From Knoellia sinensis KCTC 19936 (GTDB taxonomy: Bacteria > Actinomycetota > Actinomycetes > Actinomycetales > Dermatophilaceae), in contig NZ_AVPJ01000004.1 of assembly GCF_000768705.1 (NCBI RefSeq), positions 267,798 through 331,797 of the forward strand: a DNA stretch of 64,000 nt. Reading direction: 5' to 3'. The notes under the pieces are model-generated. The model searched no databases, had not been told where the DNA came from, and saw only the letters and a list, made by a program, of their open reading frames with translations. Positions 9,387 to 18,934 of this stretch are shown here, in pieces (the first letter of the stretch is position 1; each line of letters starts with the position of its first letter). Made by a program: the position numbers and the translations under genes.

Positions 9387-10349
9387 ATGGATTCGTCAGA
9401 CATCGAGGCCATGGTGACCGAAGTGGATGAGACCACCGAGGTGGGGAGCGCCAAGAGGACCCCGAGCCGGGATGGCCATTTGCCCGGAACCGAGCAGGCC
9501 GCCAACGGCCAGGTCGGCCCCACGGGGCGCCCGATGCCGGTCTTCCCGGAGCCGCAACCCCTCACCAGCCATGGTCCGGCCCGAGTCATTGCCATGTGCA
9601 ACCAGAAGGGCGGCGTCGGCAAGACGACGACGACGATCAACCTGGGGGCAGCGCTCGCGGAGTACGGCCGGCGCGTGCTTCTCGTCGACTTCGACCCTCA
9701 GGGTGCGTTGTCGGTCGGTCTGGGCATCCAGGCCCACAACCTCGACGTCACCGTCTACAACCTCCTCACCGAGCGCGGGCATGACGTGCGTGACGTGATC
9801 CAGGAGACCAAGGTCCCCGATCTCCACGTCCTCCCCGCCAACATCGAACTGTCCGCGGCCGAGGTCCAGCTCGTCGGTGAGGTCGCCCGCGAGCAGATCC
9901 TCGCGCGCGTGTTGCGGCCCGTCCTCGACGACTACGACGTCATCCTCATCGACTGCCAGCCGTCCCTCGGTCTGCTCACGGTCAACGCCCTCACGGCGGC
10001 CCACGGCGTGCTCATCCCGCTCGAATGCGAGTTCTTCGCGCTGCGCGGCGTGGCCCTGCTCGTCGAGACGATCGAGAAGATCACCGACCGGCTCAACCCG
10101 CGCCTTGAGATCGACGGGCTCCTTGCGACGATGTACGACGGCCGCACGCTCCACAACAAGGACATTGTCGCGAGCATCGTCGGGCACTTCGGCGACAAGG
10201 TCTTCCACACGGTCATCAGCCGCACTGTGAAGTTCCCCGACGCAACCCTCGCTGCCGAGCCGATCACCACCTATGACTCGACCCACAAGGGGGCTGGCGC
10301 CTACCGCCAGTTGGCCAGGGAGCTCGTGGCTCGTGGCGGAGCGGCCTGA
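9387..10349 (+). CDS. parA: ParA-family ATPase of the scpAB locus
   Basis: A 320-residue deviant Walker ATPase. Residues 1-75 are a poorly ordered extension, then come CNQKGGVGKTTTTINLG (Walker A), the switch DFDPQG and LIDCQPSLG (Walker B). I chose ATG 9387 because GGGAGAGAG precedes it; an in-frame TTG at 9363 is less likely. The gene sits between xerD and scpA rather than next to parB and the origin, so it is the segregation-locus paralogue, not the main chromosome partition ATPase. A -10-like TAGTGT lies at 9330-9335. Confidence 0.93.
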   Translation: MDSSDIEAMVTEVDETTEVGSAKRTPSRDGHLPGTEQAANGQVGPTGRPMPVFPEPQPLTSHGPARVIAMCNQKGGVGKTTTTINLGAALAEYGRRVLLVDFDPQGALSVGLGIQAHNLDVTVYNLLTERGHDVRDVIQETKVPDLHVLPANIELSAAEVQLVGEVAREQILARVLRPVLDDYDVILIDCQPSLGLLTVNALTAAHGVLIPLECEFFALRGVALLVETIEKITDRLNPRLEIDGLLATMYDGRTLHNKDIVASIVGHFGDKVFHTVISRTVKFPDATLAAEPITTYDSTHKGAGAYRQLARELVARGGAA

Positions 10350-10353
10350 CGCC

Positions 10354-11235
10354 ATGACCGAGGCCCCCGGCGGTGTGATCACGCGGCGGGCGGCGACCAC
10401 GGCCTTCGAGGTCCACCTCGAGAACTTCTCCGGCCCGTTCGACCTCCTCCTCGGTCTCATCTCCAAGCACAAGCTCGACATCACCGAAATCGCTCTCGCG
10501 AAGGTCACTGACGAGTTCATCGCGCACATCAAGGCCGAGCAGGCCAAGGGAGGCGACGGCTGGGACCTCTCGCAGGCCTCCGAGTTCCTTCTCGTGGCCG
10601 CAACCCTGCTCGACATCAAGGCCGCACGGCTGCTGCCCCAGATCGGGCCCGAGGACGAAGAGGATCTGGCCCTCATCGAGGCGCGGGACCTGCTCTTCGC
10701 ACGGCTCCTCCAATACCGCGCCTTCAAGGACATTGCGAGGACGTTCGAGGAGCGGATGGCGACGGCAGGTCGCATGACCGCGCGACAGGCGGGACTCGAG
10801 CCGCAGTTCGCGGCACTCCTGCCCGAGCTCATCTTCACGATCACGCCCGACCAACTCGCGATGATCGCCGCCGGAGCCCTGACCCCGAAGACTCCCGACG
10901 TCGTCGGACTCGGCCACCTCCACGCTCCTGCCGTGAGCGTCCGGGAGCAGGCGACGATCATCGGTGAGCGGCTGCGTCGGGACGGTGTGTCTTCCTTCCG
11001 CACCCTCGTCCGGGACGCCGACAACACACTTGTCATCGTCGCCCGATTCCTGGCGCTCCTCGAACTGTTCCGCGAGTCGTCGATCACCTTCGAGCAGGCC
11101 GAGGCACTCGGCGAACTCACCGTTCGGTGGACCGGGTCCATGGACGGCGACATCGAGGTGACCGACGAGTTCGACGACAACGCGTCCGAGGACGGGACGC
11201 TCCCCATCGATCAGCGAGAGGCTGACCATGACTGA
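10354..11235 (+). CDS. scpA: Segregation and condensation protein A
   Basis: The kleisin subunit that bridges SMC heads. The 293-residue protein starts at ATG 10354, four bases after parA, and shows the N-terminal kleisin region (FEVHLENFSGPFDLLLGLI, then KHKLDITEIALAKVTDEF), a helical middle with SEFLLVAATLLDIKAARLLP, and a C-terminal winged helix (VIVARFLALLELFRESSITF) followed by an acidic tail. It overlaps scpB by 8 bases. Confidence 0.95.
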   Translation: MTEAPGGVITRRAATTAFEVHLENFSGPFDLLLGLISKHKLDITEIALAKVTDEFIAHIKAEQAKGGDGWDLSQASEFLLVAATLLDIKAARLLPQIGPEDEEDLALIEARDLLFARLLQYRAFKDIARTFEERMATAGRMTARQAGLEPQFAALLPELIFTITPDQLAMIAAGALTPKTPDVVGLGHLHAPAVSVREQATIIGERLRRDGVSSFRTLVRDADNTLVIVARFLALLELFRESSITFEQAEALGELTVRWTGSMDGDIEVTDEFDDNASEDGTLPIDQREADHD

Positions 11236-11932
11236 GACACCGGCGGCGAGCGCCCAGGACCCGACACCTGACGATGTCGTCGTGGACGCGGCCGTGGACG
11301 ACGCCACTGTCGAGGGCCCAGACGACGCCGGCGTGGCAGAGGCCGCGGCCGATCAGATGGTCTTCGACGTCAATGACTTCCCGGGCGGACTCCCTGGGGC
11401 GATCGAGGCCGTCCTCATGGTCGTGGACGAGCCTGTCAGTGAGATGGCCCTCGCCTCTGCCCTCGAGGTGCCCGTGCCGGAGATCGAGTCCGCACTGGTC
11501 GAGCTCGAAGACGGGTATGCCGCCCAGCACCGAGGCTTCACGCTCCGTCACGTGGGGGGCGGGTGGCGCATCTACAGCCGCTCCGATTACGCACCCGCCG
11601 TCAGCCGGTTTATCCTCGACGGGCAGCAGGCCAAACTCACCCAGGCATCGCTCGAGACGCTTGCGGTCATCGCCTACCGGCAGCCGGTGTCGCGCTCTCG
11701 GGTCTCGGCGGTCCGAGGTGTCAACGTCGACGGGGTCATCCGCACCCTCGTGACGCGAGGCCTCATCGAAGAAATGGGCTCTGACGAGGACACGTCCGCC
11801 ACCCTCTACGGGACGACGTCCACCTTCCTCGAGCGGCTTGGCCTGCAGTCCCTCGATGACCTACCCGCCCTAGCCCCCTACCTTCCGGAGGTCGACGTGC
11901 TCGACGAGATCGCAGAGAGCGGTCGGGCATGA
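11228..11932 (+). CDS. scpB: Segregation and condensation protein B
   Basis: Partner of ScpA in the SMC complex, a 234-residue protein. About 50 residues of acidic extension precede two winged-helix domains: GAIEAVLMVVDEPVSEMALA to about residue 120, and KLTQASLETLAVIAYRQPVSR onward with the family motif RGVNVDGVIRTLVTRGLIEE. The start ATG lies inside the scpA end and the stop overlaps rluB by ATGA, so the genes are coupled. Confidence 0.95.
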   Translation: MTETPAASAQDPTPDDVVVDAAVDDATVEGPDDAGVAEAAADQMVFDVNDFPGGLPGAIEAVLMVVDEPVSEMALASALEVPVPEIESALVELEDGYAAQHRGFTLRHVGGGWRIYSRSDYAPAVSRFILDGQQAKLTQASLETLAVIAYRQPVSRSRVSAVRGVNVDGVIRTLVTRGLIEEMGSDEDTSATLYGTTSTFLERLGLQSLDDLPALAPYLPEVDVLDEIAESGRA

Positions 11933-12846
11933 CCCCGCCGCAGAGCAGGCGCGGCGGGTCCGCCAAGAAGCCGTCAGGCGGTCGCGGGACTCCGCAGGGA
12001 GGCCGTGGTGGGGCAGGTGCCGGGACTGGAGGTGGACGACCGCGCGGAGTCGGCACGACCAAGAAGAGCCAGCCGACATCCATGCCGGAGCGACGCAAGG
12101 CCAAGCCTGTCGACGTTCACGACCCTGACGGCATACGACTTCAGAAGCTGCTCGCGTCCGCGGGAGTCGGATCGCGGCGCGTCTGCGAACAGATGATCAC
12201 CGAGGGTCGCGTGGAGGTGGACGGCCAGATCGTCACCGAACTGGGGGTCCGGATCAACGCCGACCAGGTGGTTCATGTCGATGGCGTGCGCGTCACCTTG
12301 GATGAGTCTCGGGTCTACCTCGCCTTCAACAAGCCGCTCAACGTCGTGACGTCGATGAACGACGAGCTGGGTCGGATCGACATCGGCGACTACTTCGGTG
12401 ACCGCAAGGAGCGACTGTTCCACGTCGGTCGCCTCGACGCGGACACCGAGGGACTCCTGCTCCTGACCAACGACGGTGATCTGGCGCACCGGCTCCAGCA
12501 CCCCAAGTACGGCGTGCTGAAGACCTACCTCGCGCAGATCCGGGGCCCCGTCCCGCGCGACCTCGGCAAGCGACTGCGTGAAGGCATCGAGCTCGACGAC
12601 GGGCCCGTGCAGGTCGACTCGTTCCGGGTCGTCGACAGCCAGCCCGGCAAGGCGATCGTCGAGGTGATCCTCCACGAGGGCCGCAAGCACATCGTGCGGC
12701 GCATGCTCGCCGAGGCCGGTCATCCGGTGCTCTCGCTCGTGCGAACGCAGGTGGGCCCCATCCGGCTCGGCGACACCAAGCCCGGCAAGTTCCGCCGCCT
12801 CAGCAAGGGCGAGATCGGCGAGCTGTACTCCGCGGCGGGGATGTGA
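11929..12846 (+). CDS. rluB: 23S rRNA pseudouridine synthase, RluB/RsuA family
   Basis: Modifies uridine in large-subunit rRNA. Residues 1-60 form a Gly/Arg/Lys-rich basic extension likely to bind RNA. An S4 domain follows (IRLQKLLASAGVGSRRVCEQMI), then the catalytic domain with GRLDADTEGLLLLTNDG, where the aspartate of RLDAD is the expected nucleophile, and KTYLAQIRG. The 305-residue length includes the extension. It is coupled to scpB and tyrA by ATGA and GTGA overlaps. Confidence 0.93.
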   Translation: MTPPQSRRGGSAKKPSGGRGTPQGGRGGAGAGTGGGRPRGVGTTKKSQPTSMPERRKAKPVDVHDPDGIRLQKLLASAGVGSRRVCEQMITEGRVEVDGQIVTELGVRINADQVVHVDGVRVTLDESRVYLAFNKPLNVVTSMNDELGRIDIGDYFGDRKERLFHVGRLDADTEGLLLLTNDGDLAHRLQHPKYGVLKTYLAQIRGPVPRDLGKRLREGIELDDGPVQVDSFRVVDSQPGKAIVEVILHEGRKHIVRRMLAEAGHPVLSLVRTQVGPIRLGDTKPGKFRRLSKGEIGELYSAAGM

Positions 12847-13937
12847 CCGAGGCCGCCGCCCCCGAGCGCGTCCACATCATCGGAACCGGGCTCATCGGGA
12901 CCAGCCTCGGACTGGCCCTGACCCGCGCCGGCGAGTCGGTGACGCTCGAGGACCTGTCGACCACCAACGCCGCCCTCGCGCGGGACCTCGGGGCCGGAAA
13001 GACATCCGTCGACGTCGACCCGGACCTCGTGGTCGTCGCGACACCACCTGACGTCACGGCTGCGTGCGTTGCTCGGGCATTGGATCGCTGGCCCCACGCC
13101 GTGGTCACTGATGTCGCGTCGGTCAAGGTCGCGATCATCGACGCACTACGCTTGGAGGGCGCGGACCTCGCACGCTTCTGCGGGTCACATCCGATGGCTG
13201 GCCGCGAGCGCAGTGGAGCCGTCGCCGGTCGTCACGATCTCTTCCACGGCCGGGCGTGGGTGCTCACGCCAACGGTGGAGACATCGGAGACCGCAGTGGC
13301 ACTGGTTCGCTCCGTGGCGGCCACCGTGGGGTCGGCCGTCGTCACCCTGGAGCCCGAGGAGCATGACGCTGCGGTGGCCTCGGTCTCCCACGTGCCCCAA
13401 CTCGTCGCGAGCCTCGTCGCAGCCCGCCTCGAGCATCTGGCCGACTCGTCAGTCGCACTGGCCGGGCAGGGACTGCGCGACGTCACGCGCATCGCGGCGA
13501 GTGACCCCCACTTGTGGACCCAGATCCTCTCCGGCAACGCTCACGCTGTGCGCGACATCCTCGCTGCGCTGGCGACCGACCTCCACGCCGTGATCGGCGC
13601 GCTCGATGCCTTGGGCTCAGATCAGGACGCACTTGGCGCGCGGGGCACCTTGGCGCGCGCGATCGCGGCCGGCAACGCGGGCCACGCACGCATTCCGGGC
13701 AAGCATGGAGCCGCACCCACGGCATATGCCACGGTTCGAGTTCTCATCCCGGACGAGCCGGGACAACTCGGCCGGCTGTTTGCCGACGTCGGCGCGATCG
13801 GCACCAACATCGAGGAGTTCCACCTCGATCACGGCTTGGGGCAAGCCTTCGGGCTCGCCGAGATCGACGTTGTCCCAGGTGCGGCCGCTGCGTTGGCGGA
13901 GGGTCTTGAGGAGCGCGGCTGGCGGCTGCACGGATGA
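12843..13937 (+). CDS. tyrA: Prephenate dehydrogenase with C-terminal ACT domain
   Basis: Converts prephenate to 4-hydroxyphenylpyruvate for tyrosine synthesis. The 364-residue protein opens with a NAD-binding Rossmann fold (HIIGTGLIGTSLGLALTRAG) and has the substrate-binding GSHPMAGRERSGA near 118-130. A C-terminal ACT domain (about 294-350, TVRVLIPDEPGQLGRLF) suggests feedback control by an amino acid. GTG 12843 overlaps the rluB stop. Confidence 0.93.
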   Translation: MTEAAAPERVHIIGTGLIGTSLGLALTRAGESVTLEDLSTTNAALARDLGAGKTSVDVDPDLVVVATPPDVTAACVARALDRWPHAVVTDVASVKVAIIDALRLEGADLARFCGSHPMAGRERSGAVAGRHDLFHGRAWVLTPTVETSETAVALVRSVAATVGSAVVTLEPEEHDAAVASVSHVPQLVASLVAARLEHLADSSVALAGQGLRDVTRIAASDPHLWTQILSGNAHAVRDILAALATDLHAVIGALDALGSDQDALGARGTLARAIAAGNAGHARIPGKHGAAPTAYATVRVLIPDEPGQLGRLFADVGAIGTNIEEFHLDHGLGQAFGLAEIDVVPGAAAALAEGLEERGWRLHG

Positions 13938-13951
13938 GGCTCCCGACCCTT

Positions 13952-13957
13952 TAGGCT
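13952..13957 (+). promoter_or_regulatory. -10 element TAGGCT for leaderless cmk mRNA
   Basis: TAGGCT lies 7 bases before ATG 13965. The region between tyrA and cmk is only 27 bases and holds no ribosome site, which fits a leaderless start. Confidence 0.5.
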
Positions 13958-13964
13958 GACCGCC

Positions 13965-14681
13965 ATGTCCACCGCCGAGAGCCCCCTGATCATCGCCATC
14001 GATGGGCCCTCCGGCTCGGGCAAGTCGAGCGTTTCCAAGGCGGTTGCATCGCGGCTGGGCGTGGGCTACCTCGACACAGGAGCGATGTATCGGGCCCTGA
14101 CGTGGTGGTGTCTCGACCAGGGCGTCGACCTCGCTGACGAGGCCGCTGTGGTCGCGGCCGCGCAGACGTTGCCACTTGAGCTGTCGACCGACCCGGACGA
14201 CCAGCGTGTCGGAGTCGGCGGCTCCGATGTCACGGTGGACATTCGCACGACAGAGATCAGTTCGCAGGTCTCCAGGGTGGCCACCAACACGGGAGTCAGG
14301 CCGATCCTGCAGCAGGCCCAGCGTGACCGCATGGCCGCCATCGCGACCGCCACCGGGGGCGTCGTCGCCGAGGGACGAGACATCACCACGGTCGTCGCTC
14401 CCGACGCACTCGTGCGCATCCTCCTCACCGCGAGCGAGGAGGCCCGACTACGGCGCCGCTCGGCCGAGGTGCACGGCACCGCGGACGAAGAGGCCATGGC
14501 TGCGACCCGGGACCAAGTGCTGCGGCGTGATCGCGACGACTCGTCGGTCTCCCAGTTCACCGTCGCAGCCGACGGTGTCGTCACGGTCGACACGTCCGAC
14601 CTCGGCTTCGACGAGAGCGTCGAGGCCGTGCTCGCGGTGGTGGCTTCCCGCGTCGGGATGGCCGCGCGGGACGAGACGTGA
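13965..14681 (+). CDS. cmk: Cytidylate kinase
   Basis: Phosphorylates CMP and dCMP. The 238-residue protein has the P-loop IDGPSGSGKSSVSKAVA near residues 13-29, the nucleotide-monophosphate region GYLDTGAMYRALTW, and AEGRDITTVVAPDA near 131. The length matches the long actinobacterial form. Its stop overlaps the acyltransferase start by GTGA. Confidence 0.96.
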   Translation: MSTAESPLIIAIDGPSGSGKSSVSKAVASRLGVGYLDTGAMYRALTWWCLDQGVDLADEAAVVAAAQTLPLELSTDPDDQRVGVGGSDVTVDIRTTEISSQVSRVATNTGVRPILQQAQRDRMAAIATATGGVVAEGRDITTVVAPDALVRILLTASEEARLRRRSAEVHGTADEEAMAATRDQVLRRDRDDSSVSQFTVAADGVVTVDTSDLGFDESVEAVLAVVASRVGMAARDET

Positions 14682-15361
14682 CCGTGACCCCTCCTGCGGC
14701 GTGGCGGGCGGGGTTCGGTCGCTACGTGGGTCGGACCCTCGTCTCGACGCTGTATGCCGCGGAGGCACACGGCCGTGACCGCGTGCCGACCACGGGGCCC
14801 GTGATCCTTGCTGCCAACCACACCGGCTACCTCGACGGAGCCGTCGTGTTCGGTTTGGCCCCCCGACCGGCTCACTTCCTCGTCCTTGCGTCCACCTTCG
14901 AGCTGGGTGTCGGCCCACTGCTCCACCTCACCGGCCAGATCCCCTTGGAGCAAGGGCACGGGGACCGCGCCGCGCTCACATCGGCTCTCGCGGTCCTGCA
15001 GCGTGGGGGAGCGATCGGCATCTTTCCCGAGGGTGGTCGTGGCCGGGGCGATCTCGCCCAGGCCGAGAAGGGCGTGGCGTGGCTGGCGCTCCAGGGTCAC
15101 GCGCCAGTGGTGCCCGTGGCATGCCTCGGCACCCGAGCGACCGGCGAACTCGCCGCATCGTGGCCCACCTTGCGCAGCCGACTCGTCGCCGACTTCGGTG
15201 AGCCGATCTCGGTGACGCGGCAGGACGGCATACCGGGGCGGGTGCGACTGGAGCGGGCCGCGGAAGAGATCCGCTCGGCCCTCGCACAGCACGTCGCGGC
15301 GGCCAGTGATCGGCACGGCATCGAGCTACCCACGGACCTGCCGCCGGACGTCTGGGACTGA
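14678..15361 (+). CDS. 1-acyl-glycerol-3-phosphate acyltransferase family protein
   Basis: A PlsC-type acyltransferase expected at the inner face of the membrane in phospholipid synthesis. The 227-residue protein has the catalytic NHTGYLD (H-x4-D) near residue 47 and [10 protein letters not shown] near 114, which binds the phosphate of the acceptor. The cmk-plsC-der order is the usual actinobacterial one. The exact acyl acceptor is not evident. Confidence 0.9.
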   Translation: MTVTPPAAWRAGFGRYVGRTLVSTLYAAEAHGRDRVPTTGPVILAANHTGYLDGAVVFGLAPRPAHFLVLASTFELGVGPLLHLTGQIPLEQGHGDRAALTSALAVLQRGGAIGIFPEGGRGRGDLAQAEKGVAWLALQGHAPVVPVACLGTRATGELAASWPTLRSRLVADFGEPISVTRQDGIPGRVRLERAAEEIRSALAQHVAAASDRHGIELPTDLPPDVWD

Positions 15362-15392
15362 GCACGGTGTGATCTGGGGGAGAATGGTCCCC

Positions 15393-16874
15393 ATGAACAC
15401 CCCCGAGACCGACGAGACCGTGACCGACACCGGGTCGCTGGACGAGTCCGTCACGCATGCCCTGCGTGCTGGCCTGGAAGACTTCGAGCTGAGTGACGAG
15501 GACCTCGCACTCGTCGACCGAGGCGAGATTCCGGAAGGTGTCGACGGATTCGAGGGCGGAGTGCCGGTCGTGGCCGTGGTCGGTCGCCCCAACGTGGGCA
15601 AGTCGACGCTGGTCAACCGGATCATCGGTCGTCGTGAGGCCGTCGTCGAAGACGTTCCAGGCGTGACTCGTGACCGTGTCGCCTACGACGCCGAGTGGTC
15701 CGGCACCCGGTTCACGCTTGTCGACACGGGTGGCTGGGCCATCGACGCCAAGGGCATCCACCTGCGCGTCGCGGAGCAGGCCGAGATCGCCGTCGAGCTC
15801 GCGGACGCAGTGCTCTTCGTCGTGGACGCCGTCGTCGGAGCGACCGACGACGACGAGGCCGTCGTCAAGCTCCTGAGGCGATCGGGGAAGCCCGTCGTCC
15901 TGGTCGCCAACAAGGTCGACGACCAGCGCACTGAGGCCGATGCCGCCACGCTCTGGAATCTCGGGCTCGGCCAGCCGTGGCCCGTTTCCGCACTGCACGG
16001 GCGGGGGAGCGGTGATGTGCTCGACGCCATCCTCGACGTGCTCCCGGAGAAGTCGGCGGTCGATGCCTACCAGCGCGGTGGGCCCCGCCGCGTCGCGCTT
16101 CTCGGTCGGCCCAACGTCGGCAAGTCGTCGATGCTCAACAAGCTCGCCGGATCCGACCGAGTTGTCGTCGATGACGTCGCGGGGACGACCCGCGACCCGG
16201 TCGACGAGTTCATCGAGCTCGGTGGCAAGACGTGGCGCTTCGTCGACACCGCCGGCATCCGCCGTCGGGTACACCAGACCCGCGGCGCCGACTTCTACGC
16301 CTCGCTGCGCACCCAGACGGCGCTCGAGAAGGCCGAGGTCGCCGTCGTCCTGATCGACGCCTCCGTGCCGATCACCGAGCAGGACATCCGCGTCGTCCAG
16401 CAGGTGGTCGACTCCGGTCGTGCGCTCGTCATCGCCTACAACAAGTGGGACCTCACCGACGAGGAGCGCCGCCACTTCCTCGAGCGAGAGATCGAGCGCG
16501 AACTCGTGCAGATCCCTTGGGCACCCCGTGTCAACGCGTCCGCATCCACCGGGCGTCACATGGACCGCCTCGTGCCTGCCATCGAGAAGTCCCTTGAATC
16601 CTGGGACACGCGTATCCCGACCGGTCGGCTCAACGCGTTCCTGGGTGAGGTCGTGGCCGGGCACCCGCACCCGGTGCGTGGCGGCAAGCAGCCACGCATC
16701 CTCTTCGCGACCCAGGCGTCGACGCGTCCGCCGCGCTTCGTGCTGTTCGCGTCGGGCTTCATCGAGGCCGGCTACCGCCGGTTCATCGAACGTCGCCTGC
16801 GCGAGGAGTTCGGCTTCGAGGGGACGCCGATCGAGGTCTCGGTGCGGGTTCGAGAGAAGCGCTCGCGCCGCTGA
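15393..16874 (+). CDS. der: Ribosome biogenesis GTPase Der (EngA)
   Basis: Essential double GTPase for 50S subunit assembly. The 493-residue protein has two complete G domains: GRPNVGKST near 63 with DTGGW and NKVD, and GRPNVGKSS near 238 with DTAG and NKWD. A KH-like C-terminal domain follows from about 400. ATG 15393 has GGGGGAG ten bases upstream; ATG 15384 is an in-frame alternative but too close to that site. A strong hairpin follows the gene. Confidence 0.96.
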   Translation: MNTPETDETVTDTGSLDESVTHALRAGLEDFELSDEDLALVDRGEIPEGVDGFEGGVPVVAVVGRPNVGKSTLVNRIIGRREAVVEDVPGVTRDRVAYDAEWSGTRFTLVDTGGWAIDAKGIHLRVAEQAEIAVELADAVLFVVDAVVGATDDDEAVVKLLRRSGKPVVLVANKVDDQRTEADAATLWNLGLGQPWPVSALHGRGSGDVLDAILDVLPEKSAVDAYQRGGPRRVALLGRPNVGKSSMLNKLAGSDRVVVDDVAGTTRDPVDEFIELGGKTWRFVDTAGIRRRVHQTRGADFYASLRTQTALEKAEVAVVLIDASVPITEQDIRVVQQVVDSGRALVIAYNKWDLTDEERRHFLEREIERELVQIPWAPRVNASASTGRHMDRLVPAIEKSLESWDTRIPTGRLNAFLGEVVAGHPHPVRGGKQPRILFATQASTRPPRFVLFASGFIEAGYRRFIERRLREEFGFEGTPIEVSVRVREKRSRR

Positions 16875-16913
16875 GCAGAGCCGCGACCGGTAGTCCCGCC
16901 GGTCGTCGCACGA

Positions 16914-16947
16914 AGGGCGGGGGTGCCGTTGTCGGCACCCCCGCCCT
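16914..16947. terminator. Bidirectional terminator, der / M28 peptidase
   Basis: A 15-bp perfect stem (arms 16914-16928 and 16933-16947) with loop TTGT lies between two convergent genes, so it can serve both. Confidence 0.85.
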
Positions 16948-16958
16948 CGTTCAGCGGG

Positions 16959-18533
16959 TCAGTTGCTGGACCCGTGCGAGTGGCCGCCGCCGCTTCCGAC
17001 GGTGCCTTCCGGTCCTGCCGGAGCCGGGAGTTTGAGGCCGCCCGGCACCTTCTTGCCGGCCACGCCGTTCACCGTCTCGGTGGAGTAGGAGTAGGCGAGC
17101 ACGGCGAGCGCGATTGCGTCGCTGTTGACGTCGAGCGCGTGCAGGTTCACGTTGTCGATGTCATCGCAGACAGCGTGGTAGCACTGGTCGTAAGCCTCAC
17201 CGGCGATGCCGCCCCAGATGTCCTCCTGCTCCTGGGTCTTGACGACCTCGGCGCCGGTGAACAGACCGCCCGCGGGGATCCCGTTCAGGATGAATGCCTC
17301 GTAGTCGCTGCGACCACTGAACTCGGCGTCGTCGTAGGGCTCGCCCACGCTCGTGAAGTAGCTCTCGAACAGGTCCTCGATCTGGACCGAACCCTCCGGG
17401 ACCGTGACGGGCGCCGTGAAGCCGGACTCGTCGCCGTCATACACCATGAAGATGTAGTTCGGCGAGGCGACCATGTCGAAGTTCAGGTAGAGCGCGATGC
17501 GATCCTTCTCCGCCTGGCTCAGCCCTGCGACATACTCCTCCGAGCCGATCAGGCCGCTCTCCTCGGCACCCCACCACGCGAAGCGCAGGGTGTTCTCGGG
17601 CTTGAGCTTGGACACCTGCTGTGCGACCTCGAGCAGCGCGGCCGAGCCGCTGCCGTTGTCGTTGATGCCAGGGCCGGCCTGCACGCCATCCAGGTGTGCG
17701 CCGGCCATGACGACATTGTTGGCGTTCTTGCCGGGAAGCTCCGCGATGATGTTCTTCTGCGGACGCTGCTCGGGGGCCGGCACGAAGACGCGGGCCGTGG
17801 AACCCTGCTGGGAGAGGGCTACGCCTTGCTCGTAGCTCGCGCCCACGACCGGGATTCCGACGACGTTCGGTCCACCGAGGGTGCCCACGATGAGGTCCGT
17901 GCGGTCTGCGGTGTTGCCCTGGTTGAAGATGACCACGCCGTCCGCGCCTGCGGCCTCGGCGTTGAGCGCCTTCTGCGCGAAGGAGCAAGTGCCGCGCTGG
18001 ATGAGGGCGATGTTGCCCGCCGGGAAACCGACGAAGTCCGCTGCTTCGCAACCACTGGTCGACGTGTTTCCGAGGCCGAGCTGGATGTCAACCGCCGTTA
18101 CGGAGGCCGTGACGTTGCCGGCGCCACTTCCGGTGTAGGGGCCAGTCTCGTAGGTCGCGGCGACTGGGGTGAGCTGTTCGAGTTCCGACGGGCCCACGAA
18201 GGTGAACGGGAACGTGTCGATGGAGACGTTCCACCCAGCGGCCTCGAGCGCATCGACGACGTAGTCGACGCTCGCCTCATAGCCGGGTAGGCCGGCAGCG
18301 CGGTTGCCGCCGTTGGCGTCAGCGATGGCCTGGAAGGCCTCGAGGTGCTCCATGGCTCCATCGGCGTCGACGCACGCAAGCAACTTCTTGACGGTGTTGT
18401 TGTTGCGACTCTCGCATCCTTGGGCGGGTGCCGCACTGGCTCCGGCAGCGGGCACGAGCGCCACTGCCGACAGCGTTGCGACGGCCACGCCCAGGGTTCT
18501 GATGCGTTGGGACAGCGTTATAGATGACTTCAT
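16959..18533 (-). CDS. Secreted M28-family aminopeptidase with PA domain
   Basis: A 524-residue exported zinc aminopeptidase resembling Streptomyces griseus aminopeptidase. A signal peptide covers residues 1-32 (hydrophobic LGVAVATLSAVALVPAAG, then ASAAPA). A protease-associated (PA) insert lies near 145-250. The M28 domain shows the metal ligands: H and D in GAHLDGVQAGPGINDNGSG, the acidic pair in WGAEESGLIGSEEYV, D in NFDMV and a late His in CYHAVCDD. ATG 18533 was chosen for GAAGGGAAG upstream and the signal peptide. The role is probably to release amino acids from external peptides. Confidence 0.93.
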   Translation of the reverse strand: MKSSITLSQRIRTLGVAVATLSAVALVPAAGASAAPAQGCESRNNNTVKKLLACVDADGAMEHLEAFQAIADANGGNRAAGLPGYEASVDYVVDALEAAGWNVSIDTFPFTFVGPSELEQLTPVAATYETGPYTGSGAGNVTASVTAVDIQLGLGNTSTSGCEAADFVGFPAGNIALIQRGTCSFAQKALNAEAAGADGVVIFNQGNTADRTDLIVGTLGGPNVVGIPVVGASYEQGVALSQQGSTARVFVPAPEQRPQKNIIAELPGKNANNVVMAGAHLDGVQAGPGINDNGSGSAALLEVAQQVSKLKPENTLRFAWWGAEESGLIGSEEYVAGLSQAEKDRIALYLNFDMVASPNYIFMVYDGDESGFTAPVTVPEGSVQIEDLFESYFTSVGEPYDDAEFSGRSDYEAFILNGIPAGGLFTGAEVVKTQEQEDIWGGIAGEAYDQCYHAVCDDIDNVNLHALDVNSDAIALAVLAYSYSTETVNGVAGKKVPGGLKLPAPAGPEGTVGSGGGHSHGSSN

Positions 18534-18582
18534 TGTCTTCCCTTCACTCGGCGACCTCGCTGATGAGGCGGCCACCCGCCCG

Positions 18583-18611
18583 AGGTTAGGGGTGCGGCTC
18601 ACCCATGGGAA
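18583..18611 (-). promoter_or_regulatory. Possible promoter of the M28 peptidase
   Basis: On the minus strand TTCCCA (18606-18611) and TAACCT (18583-18588) are 17 bases apart, about 50 bases upstream of ATG 18533. Confidence 0.4.
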
Positions 18612-18734
18612 TAGTCCTTCGAGTAGACACGCGACCCGTGGCGTTCGCCCCCGGGCGGCCTGGCTGGTTGGCCACTGCGGGCGAGGCGAAGCCCCTGCAG
18701 ACCTGATCGAGCGTGAATCACAGGGCATGAAAGA

Positions 18735-18764
18735 GGCCCTGACCTGCGTGAACAGGTCAGGGCC
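18735..18764 (-). terminator. Terminator of tRNA-Pro
   Basis: A perfect 12-bp stem (18735-18746 with 18753-18764) and 6-base loop lies 7 bases after the tRNA 3' end on the minus strand and is followed by TCTTTC. Confidence 0.8.
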
Positions 18765-18770
18765 GATGCG

Positions 18771-18844
<74 letters not shown>

Positions 18845-18934
18845 TGGCTTGCTCTCACGTTGCCGCGCGAGCGAACGAAACCATATCCCATGCGTGCCAC
18901 GACAACCGAATCGACCCGGCGGCGGCGTGGGTCT

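Noticed and set aside
9396..11207. 603-codon minus-strand open frame across parA and scpA
   Set aside because: Antisense shadow of two certain genes with biased, Ser/Arg-rich composition.
16923..18290. 455-codon plus-strand open frame antisense to the M28 peptidase
   Set aside because: The minus-strand peptidase has a signal peptide and metal ligands; the plus frame shows neither.
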